From Deltaproteobacteria bacterium (lineage in GTDB: Bacteria; Desulfobacterota; Binatia; Bin18): 51,148 bases of DNA. Shown piece after piece: positions 32,775 through 41,242 of this stretch. The DNA lies in assembly GCA_016874775.1 (NCBI GenBank), contig VGTJ01000014.1, positions 1 through 51,148 on the forward strand. The letters run 5' to 3'. The first letter of the stretch is position 1, and each line of letters begins with the position of its first letter. Made by a program: the position numbers and the translations under genes. The notes beneath the pieces are model-generated. The model had not been told where the DNA came from and did no database searches. It saw only the letters and a program-made list of their open reading frames with translations.

Positions 32775-33335
32775 CTACTGTGACTTGCCTGCACCTCTAG
32801 CGTCCGTTGCGGCCTTTGCTCGAGCCTTGGCACGCTGGTACTGCAACCAGAGCGCGGTGGCTTGCTCCTGGAGTACTTTATTGACGCTAAAAGCATGAAC
32901 AGCTTCAAGCAGATGTCGGAGGTGAACGTTATCCTCTGGCATCAAACCCGTGAGCAAGGCTCGTAGCGCGGGCGGGAAGGAGCGAAACCAGTCGTCACTC
33001 AGGCGGTTCAGCTCTGACCCTTCGAGCAGTACCGCCTGACGTAACGCCTCCTCTCCACTAATGTTCGGCTGCCCAAGGAGCATTTCGGCATCTGCGAGCT
33101 GTTGTTCAATAGCGGAAAAGGCATCCGGTGACATCTGTGCGTCAGCTGCTCGCAAATCGAGCACCGTTGTGCTGCGCTGCAGGATAAAGACATGCCGCCG
33201 TTCATCCTCAGCCATTTGCTGCCAGAAGGCTCGCAACTCACTGGCAAAGGTCGGGCAGTTGCCGAAGGTTCGATAGACCGCACTAACCCGACGTTCACAC
33301 TCTAGTAAACGGTGGAGGAATTCAAGCGTCGTCAT
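32775..33335 (-). CDS. ferritin-like diiron protein
   Basis: A 186-residue all-helical protein. Carboxylate/His patterns of a diiron site are visible: LECERR near residue 12-15, MAEDERRHVF (ExxRRH) near 42-50, EGSELNRL and NVHLRHLLEAVHAF. It is closest to the rubrerythrin or ferritin-like superfamily, without a rubredoxin domain. It is probably cytoplasmic and may remove peroxide or store iron. It is 62 bp downstream of the CBS gene at 33398 on the same strand and likely co-transcribed, which puts it under the operator pair at 33840. Confidence 0.72.
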   Translation of the reverse strand: MTTLEFLHRLLECERRVSAVYRTFGNCPTFASELRAFWQQMAEDERRHVFILQRSTTVLDLRAADAQMSPDAFSAIEQQLADAEMLLGQPNISGEEALRQAVLLEGSELNRLSDDWFRSFPPALRALLTGLMPEDNVHLRHLLEAVHAFSVNKVLQEQATALWLQYQRAKARAKAATDARGAGKSQ

Positions 33336-33397
33336 GGTTGCTCCAATACCTGACTGTTACGAGAGAACGCCGCACTTACTGCGGAGCGCTCGCTGCA

Positions 33398-33808
33398 CTA
33401 TGATCGCTCGCTCGCGAGCACGGCTTCCAGTATATCACTCCGCGTAATGATCCCCACCAGTGTACTCCGTTCTACGACCGGAAGTGCGCCGAATCGATGT
33501 TGCCGCAAACACAGTGCTGCCTCGCGAATTGTTGCCTCAGGATTGATGGTGATGACCTCGCGCGTCATGATTTGCTCGACGGTATGTTCGGCGGCAAATT
33601 CTTCAACGTCGGCGTTCCTGATATGGCGAAGCCGTGACGGATAGGCATCGCGCACATCACGGTCAGTGATGACTCCCACGAGCGTGCCATCGCGGACCAC
33701 AGGGAACTGATTGATGCGATACTTACGCAGCCGATCATGGGCATGCTGTAGCGAGTCTTGTGGCTTGAGGGTTATGACTTGCCGTGTCATCCATTGTTGG
33801 ACCTTCAT
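33398..33808 (-). CDS. CBS-domain pair protein
   Basis: A 136-residue Bateman module: MKVQQWMTRQVITLKPQDSL..TLVGVITDRDVRDAYPSRLRHIRNADVEEF, then VEQIMTREVITINPEATIREAALCL..LVGIITRSDILEAVL. It is the intact paralog of the frameshifted gene at 28377. The start at 33808 follows AAGGAGG; the frame is open upstream, but that part is the operator region. It forms a pair with the ferritin-like gene. Confidence 0.9.
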   Translation of the reverse strand: MKVQQWMTRQVITLKPQDSLQHAHDRLRKYRINQFPVVRDGTLVGVITDRDVRDAYPSRLRHIRNADVEEFAAEHTVEQIMTREVITINPEATIREAALCLRQHRFGALPVVERSTLVGIITRSDILEAVLASERS

Positions 33809-33839
33809 AGTCTCTACCTCCTTGCTCCGCGGGCTAGAT

Positions 33840-33887
33840 TTTCCCAGTTCTGCGAAAGGAAGCTGTGCGCTTCCTATTTCTGCCAAT
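33840..33887. promoter_or_regulatory. paired operator, copy 3 (CBS-ferritin)
   Basis: The minus-strand sites TTTCGCAGAACTGGGAAA (33840-33857) and ATTGGCAGAAATAGGAAG (33870-33887) start 30 bp apart and match the consensus at 16 and 15 of 18 positions. The inner site lies only 31 bp from the CBS start codon, and I find no -24/-12 element in between or at the expected distance on the other side. The promoter type here is therefore unclear. Confidence 0.6.
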
Positions 33888-33940
33888 TGGCTAGGGGATC
33901 TCCCGGTAGCACAGGAGTAACAAACAAATCGTATGCCAGA

Positions 33941-34055
33941 TCGCGATCAATCCACGCGAGATTAGTCCACTGTGGGTTATCACCAGAGAGACCGTAGCGT
34001 GCGCCATGCGCACGGGAGTCGTACCAGGCAAGCGCCTCGTGCGCACAGCGCTACG
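33941..34055. mobile_element. TAAATC-family mini-element, type A, truncated
   Basis: In reverse orientation the right terminal repeat (GATCAATCCACGCGAGATTA) and the GTAGCGTGCGCCATGCGCAC interior are present, ending in GTGCGCACAGCGCTACG; the other terminal repeat is missing. It lies in the divergent region between the CBS gene (33808) and the SDR gene (34267). The rest of that region (34056-34266) shows no further structure beyond the SDR ribosome binding site. Confidence 0.5.
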
Positions 34056-34266
34056 TTCCCTCCTCGGCGACACAGGCCAGGATGAGGCCGAAGGCTGTTC
34101 CCGGCGCGCTCGTGCCGGAAACGCTACGCTTATTCCGGCCTACGTGTAAGGTTGCAATAGGTCGCAATGAGAATTGCTGCGTCGCTGTTACCACACCTGG
34201 GTAAGCACGGTAGCGCGGATAGGCTCCCATTTGCTACAACAACGCTACAAAAGAGGAGGGCACCAC

Positions 34267-35016
34267 ATGGCCGGACGACTTGATGGAAAGGTCGCGTTGA
34301 TTTCTGGGGCAGCGCGAGGGCAAGGCGAGACCGAAGCCCGCATGTTCGTCAAAGAAGGAGCTGCGGTGGTCCTTGGTGATATTCTCGTCGCTGAGGGGGA
34401 GCGTGTTGCTGCCAGCATTCGCGCTGCAGGTGGACAGGCACAATTCGTCAAGCTCGATGTGACGCAAGAGGGCGATTGGCAGCAATCAGTGGCCCAGGCC
34501 GTGCAAACTTTCGGGAAGCTGAATATTCTTGTGAATAACGCGGGAATCTTTCCGATCGAAGGAGTTGAAGCGACAACCCTTGAATTGTGGAACCGCGTCA
34601 TTGCGATCAACCAGACGGGCGTATGGCTGGGGATGAAAGCCGCGGTGCCAGCCATGCGACGGGCTGGTGGTGGCTCGATCGTGAACATTTCCTCCATTGC
34701 CGGACTGATGGGCTCTGGCATGGCAACGGCCTATCACGGCACAAAGGGCGCGGTGCGCATTCTGTCGAAGACTGCGGCAATCGAATACGCAAAGGATGGC
34801 ATTCGCATTAATTCAGTGCACCCGGGTGGAGTCGACACTGTGATGCTCGATGTCCTTAATTCTGAAGGCAAACGGGCGGCGGCCGCGGCACATCCGCTTG
34901 GAAGATTGGCTACCGCGGAAGATATCGCCTACGGCGTTCTCTATCTCGCGAGTGACGAGGCGTCGTTTGTGACAGGCACGGAATTGGTGATCGACGGCGG
35001 CTACACCGCGCGGTAA
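34267..35016 (+). CDS. SDR-family oxidoreductase
   Basis: A 249-residue short-chain dehydrogenase of the 3alpha/20beta-hydroxysteroid dehydrogenase-like type. SGAARGQGETEARMF is the cofactor loop, VLGDILV gives an Asp for NAD, NNAGIFP follows, and the active site is NISSIAG...YHGTKGA, with C-terminal TGTELVIDGGYTAR. AGAGGAGG precedes the ATG at 34267. The substrate is probably a cyclic or secondary alcohol; it cannot be named. A TPR gene follows after 39 bp, so the two are co-transcribed. Confidence 0.87.
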   Translation: MAGRLDGKVALISGAARGQGETEARMFVKEGAAVVLGDILVAEGERVAASIRAAGGQAQFVKLDVTQEGDWQQSVAQAVQTFGKLNILVNNAGIFPIEGVEATTLELWNRVIAINQTGVWLGMKAAVPAMRRAGGGSIVNISSIAGLMGSGMATAYHGTKGAVRILSKTAAIEYAKDGIRINSVHPGGVDTVMLDVLNSEGKRAAAAAHPLGRLATAEDIAYGVLYLASDEASFVTGTELVIDGGYTAR

Positions 35017-35055
35017 GTGCGGGCAGAAGATTTGACTCAACAACGGGAGAGCACT

Positions 35056-35826
35056 ATGAGCAACGACAACACCTGGGATGATGAAAATGTTCGTGGCGCG
35101 CAACTTTATCAACAGGGAAAATATGCCGAAGCCGAACAAGCGTTCCGCGCGGCACTAGCCGCAGCCGAGCAGCTAGGTCCAGAAGACGCGCGTGTCGCGG
35201 TCGTGCTCAATAACCTCGCCAGCCTCTGTCACAATGAGCGCAAAGTAGAGGAGGCGCAGGCGCTGTACGAACGCGCTCTGGCTATTCGTCGGCGAACTCT
35301 AGGCCTACATCATCCGATGGTCGCCCAGAGCCTCAACAATCTGTCCTCACTGTATCGTGAACTCGGCAGACTCGACGAAGCGCAGCAGTTTTCAGAGCAG
35401 GCAGTGGGCGTGGCTGAGTCGATCTTTGGCCCTGACCACTACCGCATTGCCAATTGCCTGAATAACCTGGCTGCGGTGTACATGGCCAAGGCGCGCTACG
35501 ATGACGCGGAGCAGATTTTTCAACGCACCTTATCGATCCGCACGCGCTTCTTTGGCGACAACGATCCGACGGTTGCCACAACCCTTTCTGGTTTGGCTGA
35601 ACTGGCGGTCGCGCAAGCGCAGTACGCTCAAGCTGAACCACTCTTCCGTCGTGCACTACGAATTCGTGAAGAGCAGCTAGGCGAGCAGCATCCCGGCGTG
35701 GCGACGCTGCTGGAGAAATTCTCCGTGCTGTTGCGCAAGACCGAGCGCGAGGCTCAAGCTGTGGCCCTGGAAGCGCGTGCTCGCACCATTCGCATACAGG
35801 CAATGCAGGTTGTGACAGGGGAATAG
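35056..35826 (+). CDS. kinesin-light-chain-like TPR protein
   Basis: A 256-residue cytoplasmic protein built of five or six 42-residue tetratricopeptide repeats of the TPR_12 kind (GKYAEAEQAFRAALAAAEQLGPEDARVAVVLNNLASLC, RKVEEAQALYERALAIRRRTLG, RLDEAQQFSEQAV, RYDDAEQIFQRTLSIRTRFFG, QYAQAEPLFRRALRIREEQLG). Such repeats bind proteins; no partner is evident. The start is the ATG at 35056, after GGGAGAG. Confidence 0.88.
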   Translation: MSNDNTWDDENVRGAQLYQQGKYAEAEQAFRAALAAAEQLGPEDARVAVVLNNLASLCHNERKVEEAQALYERALAIRRRTLGLHHPMVAQSLNNLSSLYRELGRLDEAQQFSEQAVGVAESIFGPDHYRIANCLNNLAAVYMAKARYDDAEQIFQRTLSIRTRFFGDNDPTVATTLSGLAELAVAQAQYAQAEPLFRRALRIREEQLGEQHPGVATLLEKFSVLLRKTEREAQAVALEARARTIRIQAMQVVTGE

Positions 35827-35870
35827 ACGCGAGCCTGTGTTCATGCCCCTGTCCGATAGCGGAGAGGGAC

Positions 35871-35994
35871 TCAATCAACCCCCACGAGATTGGTCCACCG
35901 TGGGTTATCACCGGGGAGACCGTAGCGTGCGCCATGCACGCGGGAGTCAAAGCCGGCACGGGCATCGTGCGCACAGCGCACGCTACCGCAACTG
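35871..35994. mobile_element. TAAATC-family mini-element, type A, partial
   Basis: In reverse orientation: right terminal repeat variant CAACCCCCACGAGATTGGTC, then ACCGTAGCGTGCGCCATGCAC and GCGCACAGCGCACGCTACCGCAACTG; the outer left end is degraded. It closely matches the copy at 33941. Confidence 0.5.
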
Positions 35995-36019
35995 ATTGCG
36001 GAGAGGAGCAATAGTGTTC

Positions 36020-36420
36020 GGCACTCGCTATGCGCGTATGTCGAAGGGTTCCTTCTCCCCGCAGGGGAGAAGGGCAGGATGAGGGGAGAAAGCGTAGGTA
36101 TGGCTGACTGTGTGGCGCATCACCCTCACCCTAGCCCTCTCCCTGCTTTTAGGGGTAGGCTTTTACGCTGAGAAAAGACGAGACGTCATTCCCGCGAATG
36201 CGGGAAGCCAGGGAGAGTACGCAATCGTTCAGGGGTGAAGCTCCTGGGTGCCCGCCTGCGCGGGCATGACGAACACGCGGCTCCTCACGAGGGGAAATCC
36301 GCGCCAATTGTGGCTTGGATAAGAAACCTACCCTTATGAGGCCCTCTCTCTGGTAGGGAGAGGGAAGTGGCCGCCACCTTCTGTCGCTGGTCAAGTTTTG
36401 TGCCGAACACTATTGGCCCT
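36020..36420. repeat. hairpin-rich repeat module C, interrupted by a 195-bp element
   Basis: The sequence CTTCTCCCCGCAGGGGAGAAG with CAGGATGAGGGG (36051-36088), then CCCTCACCCTAGCCCTCTCCC (36122-36144), interrupted by the element at 36146-36340 and resuming GTAGGGAGAGGG. The same module is uninterrupted at 43193-43310. It fills, with its neighbours, the 685-bp gap between convergent genes; I see no gene in the gap. Confidence 0.6.
36146..36340 (-). mobile_element. 195-bp nested MITE, copy 2 (inverted)
   Basis: Nearly identical to 25141-25335 in reverse orientation, with the ends CTTTTAGGGGTAGGCTTTT and CCTACCCTTATGAG. It is flanked by a 12-bp direct repeat with one mismatch, GCCCTCTCCCTG (36134-36145) and GCCCTCTCTCTG (36341-36352). 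The uninterrupted target is seen at 43.27 kb. Confidence 0.75.
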
Positions 36421-36511
36421 CGCCCATCGAGGGTGAGCGGAAAAAACGCGCGGCTGTGCACGCCACCGACATCGGTACCGAACACAGTCGGGACAGGAAC
36501 TAAGGGTGAGT

Positions 36512-37636
36512 TCACTGCAACGCATAATATCGCTTTGCGCCGCCGGCAAGAATCTTGTTCAACGTGTGTGGTGGCATGCCCATCGCTTTGATGAGCTTAG
36601 GTGCGTCGGTAAAGCCATCCAGATGTGGGTAGTCGGTCGCCCACAAGATGTTGTCGGCGCCGAGGTAATCGGCCAACAACGGCAGCGATCCTTCAACCGG
36701 CTCGAAAGAAACAAAACATTGTCGACGGAAAATGTCGCTCGGACGCGTCGACAGGCCGGTGTCATTCATGCCGACATCGTCAAAATGGCGATCCATTCGG
36801 TCCAACCATCCAGCCATCCAGCCACCGCCTGCTTCCAGAAACGCGATGCGCAGGCGCGGGAAACGATCGCATACGCCACACATAATCAGGCTGGTCGCTG
36901 CCGCCATCATTTCGAAGGTATGCGCTACCACGTGGCGCACTGCCCCTCCGCGTGTGAAGCGATCCATCGCTAACGTTTGCTGGCCGCTTTCTGACCCACC
37001 GTGAATACCAATGGCGAAATTCAACTCCTGCGCCTCGGTCCAGAGCGGATCGTAGGCTTTGTCGTGCAAGACGCGGCCGTTGTATGGATTGGGGCGAATG
37101 AACCCCGCACGAAATCCTAGCTCTTGTGCGGCATAGCGCATTTCCTGAACGGCACTTTCGACACTCTGCATCGGTAACATCGCTGCGCCAAACAAGCGCT
37201 GCGGGTAGGGTTTGCAATAGTCTGCTAACCAGCGGTTATAGGCGCGGCACGTTGCTGCTGCGAAGTCGGGGTTTTGCACTGCTCCCAGGAAGAGTCCCAG
37301 GCTGGGATACAAGACCACGGCATCAATCCCTTCGGCATCCATATCAGGAATACGTGCGTGTGGGTCAAATCCCCCTTTGCGCCCTTGCAGGTAAGGAATC
37401 GACGGAGATACTTTGCCTTCGCGCGACCCGATTGCGCCAACGCCACCGAAACTCACGCGCTTTTTGCCACCACCGAGATCGATCGCGACGTCACCTTCGA
37501 TTCGCAAGATTTCTGCGCCATTGTCCAAGGTGACGAGTTTGGGGCAGCCTTCACGATACTTGGGTTCGATGTATTGCTCCCACAGGTCAGGTGGTTCACA
37601 GATATGACCATCCGAGTCGATCACGTTATATTCCAT
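36512..37636 (-). CDS. amidohydrolase family protein (PF04909)
   Basis: A 374-residue TIM-barrel metal-dependent hydrolase or decarboxylase. It opens with VIDSDGHICEPPDLW (DxH) and has GIHGGSESG (His), a catalytic-site His in VAHTFEMM and ILWATDYPHLDGF near the C-terminus. It is a paralog of the products at 7575 and 37801; PDLWEQYIEPKYRE is almost the same as in the first. It is divergent from the third paralog across 164 bp, so both may be induced together. The substrate is unknown. Its end abuts a long repeat zone. Confidence 0.87.
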   Translation of the reverse strand: MEYNVIDSDGHICEPPDLWEQYIEPKYREGCPKLVTLDNGAEILRIEGDVAIDLGGGKKRVSFGGVGAIGSREGKVSPSIPYLQGRKGGFDPHARIPDMDAEGIDAVVLYPSLGLFLGAVQNPDFAAATCRAYNRWLADYCKPYPQRLFGAAMLPMQSVESAVQEMRYAAQELGFRAGFIRPNPYNGRVLHDKAYDPLWTEAQELNFAIGIHGGSESGQQTLAMDRFTRGGAVRHVVAHTFEMMAAATSLIMCGVCDRFPRLRIAFLEAGGGWMAGWLDRMDRHFDDVGMNDTGLSTRPSDIFRRQCFVSFEPVEGSLPLLADYLGADNILWATDYPHLDGFTDAPKLIKAMGMPPHTLNKILAGGAKRYYALQ

Positions 37637-37800
37637 GACATTCCCCTTTCGTCGAATTGTAGTTTGCGCTCATTGCAGCTTGATAGACCTATCGTGAGTG
37701 AACGTCAATCGATTGCCAATACGGCCCGCTGCCACCCGCGCGTGACGTTGCAAGCCGAGCGGCTCTGGATTATCTTGAGCCCACGAAGGAGGACACACCA

Positions 37801-38913
37801 ATGGGTGACTATAAACTCATCTCTGCTGACTCGCACTTTGTTGAACCACCGTCGATGTGGGCCGAGCGCTTGGACAAGAAGTTCCGCGATCGCGCGCCGC
37901 GTACGGTTAAAGGGCTCAATGGCAAAGACGGCGAGTGGTTCGTGTGTGAAAACATCACGCCAATGACCGTGGCTGGTTTTTTTGGTGCTGGCGTACCGTC
38001 GCAAGATCTCCCAGCGCACGCTAAGAAAGGCTTTGACGAAGCACCGAAGAGTGTCTGGGACCCCTCGTATCGCATCGCTGACCAGGACCGTGATGGCGTC
38101 GAAGCTGAAGTGATTTACACTTCAATGGGCATGCCGCTGTTTGGCCTCGATGATGCCGACCTACGCTCGGCCTGTTTCCGCGCATTTAACGATTGGGCGG
38201 TAGACTATTGCAGCTATGATCTGAAAAGGCTGGTGCCACTCGGGCTGATTACGCTAGAGGATGTTCCTAGTGCTGTAGCTGAGCTGCAACGCATCGCCAA
38301 GCGCGGCGTGCGTGGCGCGATGATTTGGGCCGAACCACCGGACGACCGCCCGTACAGCCATAGCGATTACGATTCGTTCTGGGCCGCAGCTCAGGATCTG
38401 AATATGCCGTTGTCATTGCATATTCTCACAGCGCGAAGTGGAACGGGCGCGAACCAGGCGTCTGGGCGTGACTTTGTGTTATCTTTGGCGACACTGCATC
38501 ACCAGATCGAACGGTCCATTGTGTCCATGGTGTACGGTGGTGTGCTGGAGAAATTCCCCGGCCTCAAGATCATCTCTGCAGAGAATGACGTTGGCTGGAT
38601 GCCGTATCTCATGTATCGCATTGACACCATTCAGAGCCGACTGGGTGCGCTGGGTGGCATGAAACTACCGATGCGTGCGAGCGAGTATATCAAGCGTCAG
38701 GTGTATTCGACGTTTATTGCTGACCCCGTGTTTGTCGATTCACTCCATCGCTACGGACCGGAGAATATCATGTGGTCGTCGGATTATCCGCACACTGCTG
38801 CGACATATCCGCGTTCGCAAGAGATCGTAGCCAAGCGTTTTGGTTCGCTGCCTGATGAGCAACGTCGCAAGATCGTGCGAGATACTGCTGCTAAGGTGTA
38901 TGGATTGGCGTAA
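37801..38913 (+). CDS. amidohydrolase family protein (PF04909)
   Basis: A 370-residue member of the same family with ISADSHFVEPPSMWAERLDKKFRDRAPR at the N-terminus, LSLHILTARSG in the barrel and IMWSSDYPHTAATYPRS near the end. In these enzymes a divalent metal activates water or a carboxylate. It is longer in its variable loops than the divergent partner and likely acts on a different substrate. GAAGGAGG precedes the ATG. Confidence 0.87.
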   Translation: MGDYKLISADSHFVEPPSMWAERLDKKFRDRAPRTVKGLNGKDGEWFVCENITPMTVAGFFGAGVPSQDLPAHAKKGFDEAPKSVWDPSYRIADQDRDGVEAEVIYTSMGMPLFGLDDADLRSACFRAFNDWAVDYCSYDLKRLVPLGLITLEDVPSAVAELQRIAKRGVRGAMIWAEPPDDRPYSHSDYDSFWAAAQDLNMPLSLHILTARSGTGANQASGRDFVLSLATLHHQIERSIVSMVYGGVLEKFPGLKIISAENDVGWMPYLMYRIDTIQSRLGALGGMKLPMRASEYIKRQVYSTFIADPVFVDSLHRYGPENIMWSSDYPHTAATYPRSQEIVAKRFGSLPDEQRRKIVRDTAAKVYGLA

Positions 38914-38937
38914 GGAAATTGTCGATTAGCGATGATG

Positions 38938-38989
38938 GATTGCGGATTACAAAGGTCAGGATTGAGAACTGTCTTCGTAATCCGTAATC
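38938..38989. terminator. possible two-way terminator hairpin
   Basis: GATTGCGGATTAC (38938-38950) and GTAATCCGTAATC (38977-38989) pair over 13 bp with one mismatch, between the convergent genes that end at 38913 and 39015. There is no clear T-run. Confidence 0.4.
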
Positions 38990-39014
38990 TGCAAGGTGCA
39001 AACCGCAGTGTTGA

Positions 39015-40274
39015 TCACACCTCATTTGTCCACACTTGCTCTAACATCTGTCGTCGACGCAGCAAACGCAATGACCCGTCGGTTTCCAACATCGCTTCCG
39101 GTGCTTGGGGGTACGAATTGTAATTGATCGTGGCCATGCCCGCGCAGTAGGCTCCAGCGCCACCAACGATCACGAGATCGCCGATCTGAGGTTGTGGTAC
39201 GCGGCGTGGCGCCAGCGCTTCTGGATCGCCAGGCGCTGGGGTGAGTATATCGCCTGATTCACAGCAGGGGCCGACGAACACGACATCCTTTTGCTCACGG
39301 CCAGTAGCAAGTACTTCGATTGGATGTTGTGCGCCATAGAGGGAAGGGCGTGTGACCTCGGGCATCCCCGTATCAAGCTTGGCAAACAGGTAACCTTCGC
39401 GGCCAGTATCGACGACATCAATACACGTGGCGACAATGGCACCCGCGCGTGCGACGAGAAACGTGCCCGGCTCGATTTCCACATGTAACGAGCGGCCATC
39501 GCGTTGGCGAAAGGCTTCCACTTCACGACGTACGTGTTGACCCACATCCTGCAGATCGGTCGATGGTTCATCCGGCATCCGTCCAACTTTGAAGCCGCCA
39601 CCCAAATTAACGGTGGTGACCTGTGGGAGTTCACCGGCGATGTCGAGCGACATCCGCGCGACTCGTTTCCAGATCTCTGGATCGGTTCCTGAGCCAATGT
39701 GTGTGTGCAGCCAGGTGATTTTCACCCCGTGCCGTGCAGCCAGGGCTTTTACTTGATCGAGATAGTCGTGCCAGATACCGAAACTCGACGCCGGACCACC
39801 GGTATTGGTGCGCTTGGTCGACCCGCTACCGAGACCAGGATTGATGCGCACCGAGCAGCTGCCGCCGGGAGCGACCGTGCCAAATTGCTCCAGTTGGTGG
39901 AGTGAGCACGCGTTATAGCGTACCCCTTTACTGACAAACTCAGCCAGGCGGCGTGATGGCATTTGTGAGGTCAATTGTATCTGATCGGGGGTAAACCCCG
40001 CTCGCATCGCCCGTTCGACCTCAAAGTCGCTCGACGCATCGATGTGGACGCCAAGATCGCGAAACACGCGCAGCACGCCCAGGCTTGGGTTGGCTTTCAT
40101 CGCATAACGGAGAGTGAATCCGTACGGCGCCGTAAAGGCCAGCGCATAGCGCGCCGCCGCTTCAAGCATGGCGCGATCATATACATAACAGGGTGTTCCG
40201 AATCGTTCCTTTACCTCCGCGGCCTGCTCGGCTGAGAGAAATTGAATGCGGCCCGGGGTTGATGCCATCGTCAT
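39015..40274 (-). CDS. PLP-dependent diaminopimelate/ornithine decarboxylase-like protein
   Basis: A 419-residue fold-III (alanine-racemase-like barrel) PLP enzyme. The PLP lysine is Lys60 in RYAMKANPSL; HTHIGSG, GGGFKVG and EIEPGTFLV bind the phosphate, and CCESGD is the active-site Cys-Glu-Ser-Gly-Asp of the second subunit. LysA, the carboxynorspermidine decarboxylases and PvsE-like enzymes share these features. No lysine-biosynthesis genes are near, so the substrate is open. The start at 40274 is set by GAGGAGGAG; an upstream in-frame stretch of 54 codons lacks family similarity. Confidence 0.84.
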   Translation of the reverse strand: MTMASTPGRIQFLSAEQAAEVKERFGTPCYVYDRAMLEAAARYALAFTAPYGFTLRYAMKANPSLGVLRVFRDLGVHIDASSDFEVERAMRAGFTPDQIQLTSQMPSRRLAEFVSKGVRYNACSLHQLEQFGTVAPGGSCSVRINPGLGSGSTKRTNTGGPASSFGIWHDYLDQVKALAARHGVKITWLHTHIGSGTDPEIWKRVARMSLDIAGELPQVTTVNLGGGFKVGRMPDEPSTDLQDVGQHVRREVEAFRQRDGRSLHVEIEPGTFLVARAGAIVATCIDVVDTGREGYLFAKLDTGMPEVTRPSLYGAQHPIEVLATGREQKDVVFVGPCCESGDILTPAPGDPEALAPRRVPQPQIGDLVIVGGAGAYCAGMATINYNSYPQAPEAMLETDGSLRLLRRRQMLEQVWTNEV

Positions 40275-40543
40275 ACAGTCTCCTCCTCGTCGTGGTCTTG
40301 TACCGTGGGACGAGGCCTTCGACAAGCGCCGGGGCCGGGCAACAATGTCGTTGCAGCGATGCGTGACGTTGTGCCTATGCCTACCTATCGCATCAGCGCT
40401 CTCGCTTCGGCCAATCAGAAGCTCCTGCACGCGCAAGTACGCCGGCGAATAGACGAGGCCAACCAGAAAAACTCCACCAGTAAGAGTTAGCGACTCTTCG
40501 CGGGAAGTAAGGCATCACGTGTCCCAGGATCAACCATGAACAC

Positions 40544-41200
40544 CTACGGTTCAAAAGTGAAAAGCATTTTGTGGAAGCGTTCGCGCTGGGCTGTAGTGAT
40601 ATACCGCCCAATCCGCGCCATCAGCACATTTGCCGATGAGATCCTGATCTCTGGGTTGTTGGTGATATAAACCTGAAAACCAAAGGGACGAAACAAGCGA
40701 ACCAAGAGGTTTCGATAGGCGTACACAGACAAACCAGTCTGATCAGTGTCCCAGTGCCATGAATACCCGGTGAGAAAAAAGATCTTCGACTCGATGAAGG
40801 TGTCCGTGAGAAGAGTTGCAACCATTGCGCGTGCAACGCCTTGACGCCGCCAGTTGCGACTGACTTCGATTGCGCCGAGTTCGTAGCACAACCCATCGGC
40901 ATTATCGTGCCATCCTTCGATTGCGTCAGGATAGCTGCACTCGATGTAGCCAACGATCTGCTGCGCGGGAGAGATTGCAACCGTGACGTTCGCGTCCGGC
41001 AGGCCGGCGACCTTTTCTAAGGTATCGATGCTAGAAACAATCGAGCGATAGCGGGCAAAGCGCCCGATGCCGGTATCGAACGTTAGCGCTCGTAATTCGT
41101 CAGGTGAGCACGCGCGTACTATGCGGAGGGCGCCTTGTGGGCACGTGACGGTGTGCTCAGACGGCGTTGGATGGACATCACCCGCGGGAGCCTCGCTCAT
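40544..41200 (-). CDS. GNAT acetyltransferase, AcuA-like
   Basis: A 218-residue protein with a GNAT core. The acetyl-CoA-binding region is CYELGAIEVSRNWRRQGVARAMVATLL, and GYSWHWDTDQTGLSVYAYRNLLVRLFRPFGF and PEIRISSANVLMARIG are strongly reminiscent of B. subtilis AcuA. AcuA acetylates and inactivates acetyl-CoA synthetase. It follows a second GNAT gene and an acetyl-CoA hydrolase/transferase gene in one transcript, so control of acetate or acyl-CoA metabolism by lysine acetylation is plausible. The acetylated target is not in the window. Confidence 0.77.
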   Translation of the reverse strand: MSEAPAGDVHPTPSEHTVTCPQGALRIVRACSPDELRALTFDTGIGRFARYRSIVSSIDTLEKVAGLPDANVTVAISPAQQIVGYIECSYPDAIEGWHDNADGLCYELGAIEVSRNWRRQGVARAMVATLLTDTFIESKIFFLTGYSWHWDTDQTGLSVYAYRNLLVRLFRPFGFQVYITNNPEIRISSANVLMARIGRYITTAQRERFHKMLFTFEP

Positions 41201-41242
41201 GTGAACGCCTCATTGCCGCAGAGGGAGCGAACAGGCATCGGT

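Noticed and set aside
33809-33839. Sigma-54 promoter between the third operator pair and the CBS gene
   Set aside because: Only 31 bp separate the site from the start codon and no GG-N10-GC element is present there or on the other side.
39015-40436. Longer form of the decarboxylase from 40436
   Set aside because: The extra 54 residues are basic and unlike the family; the ATG at 40274 has GAGGAGGAG upstream.
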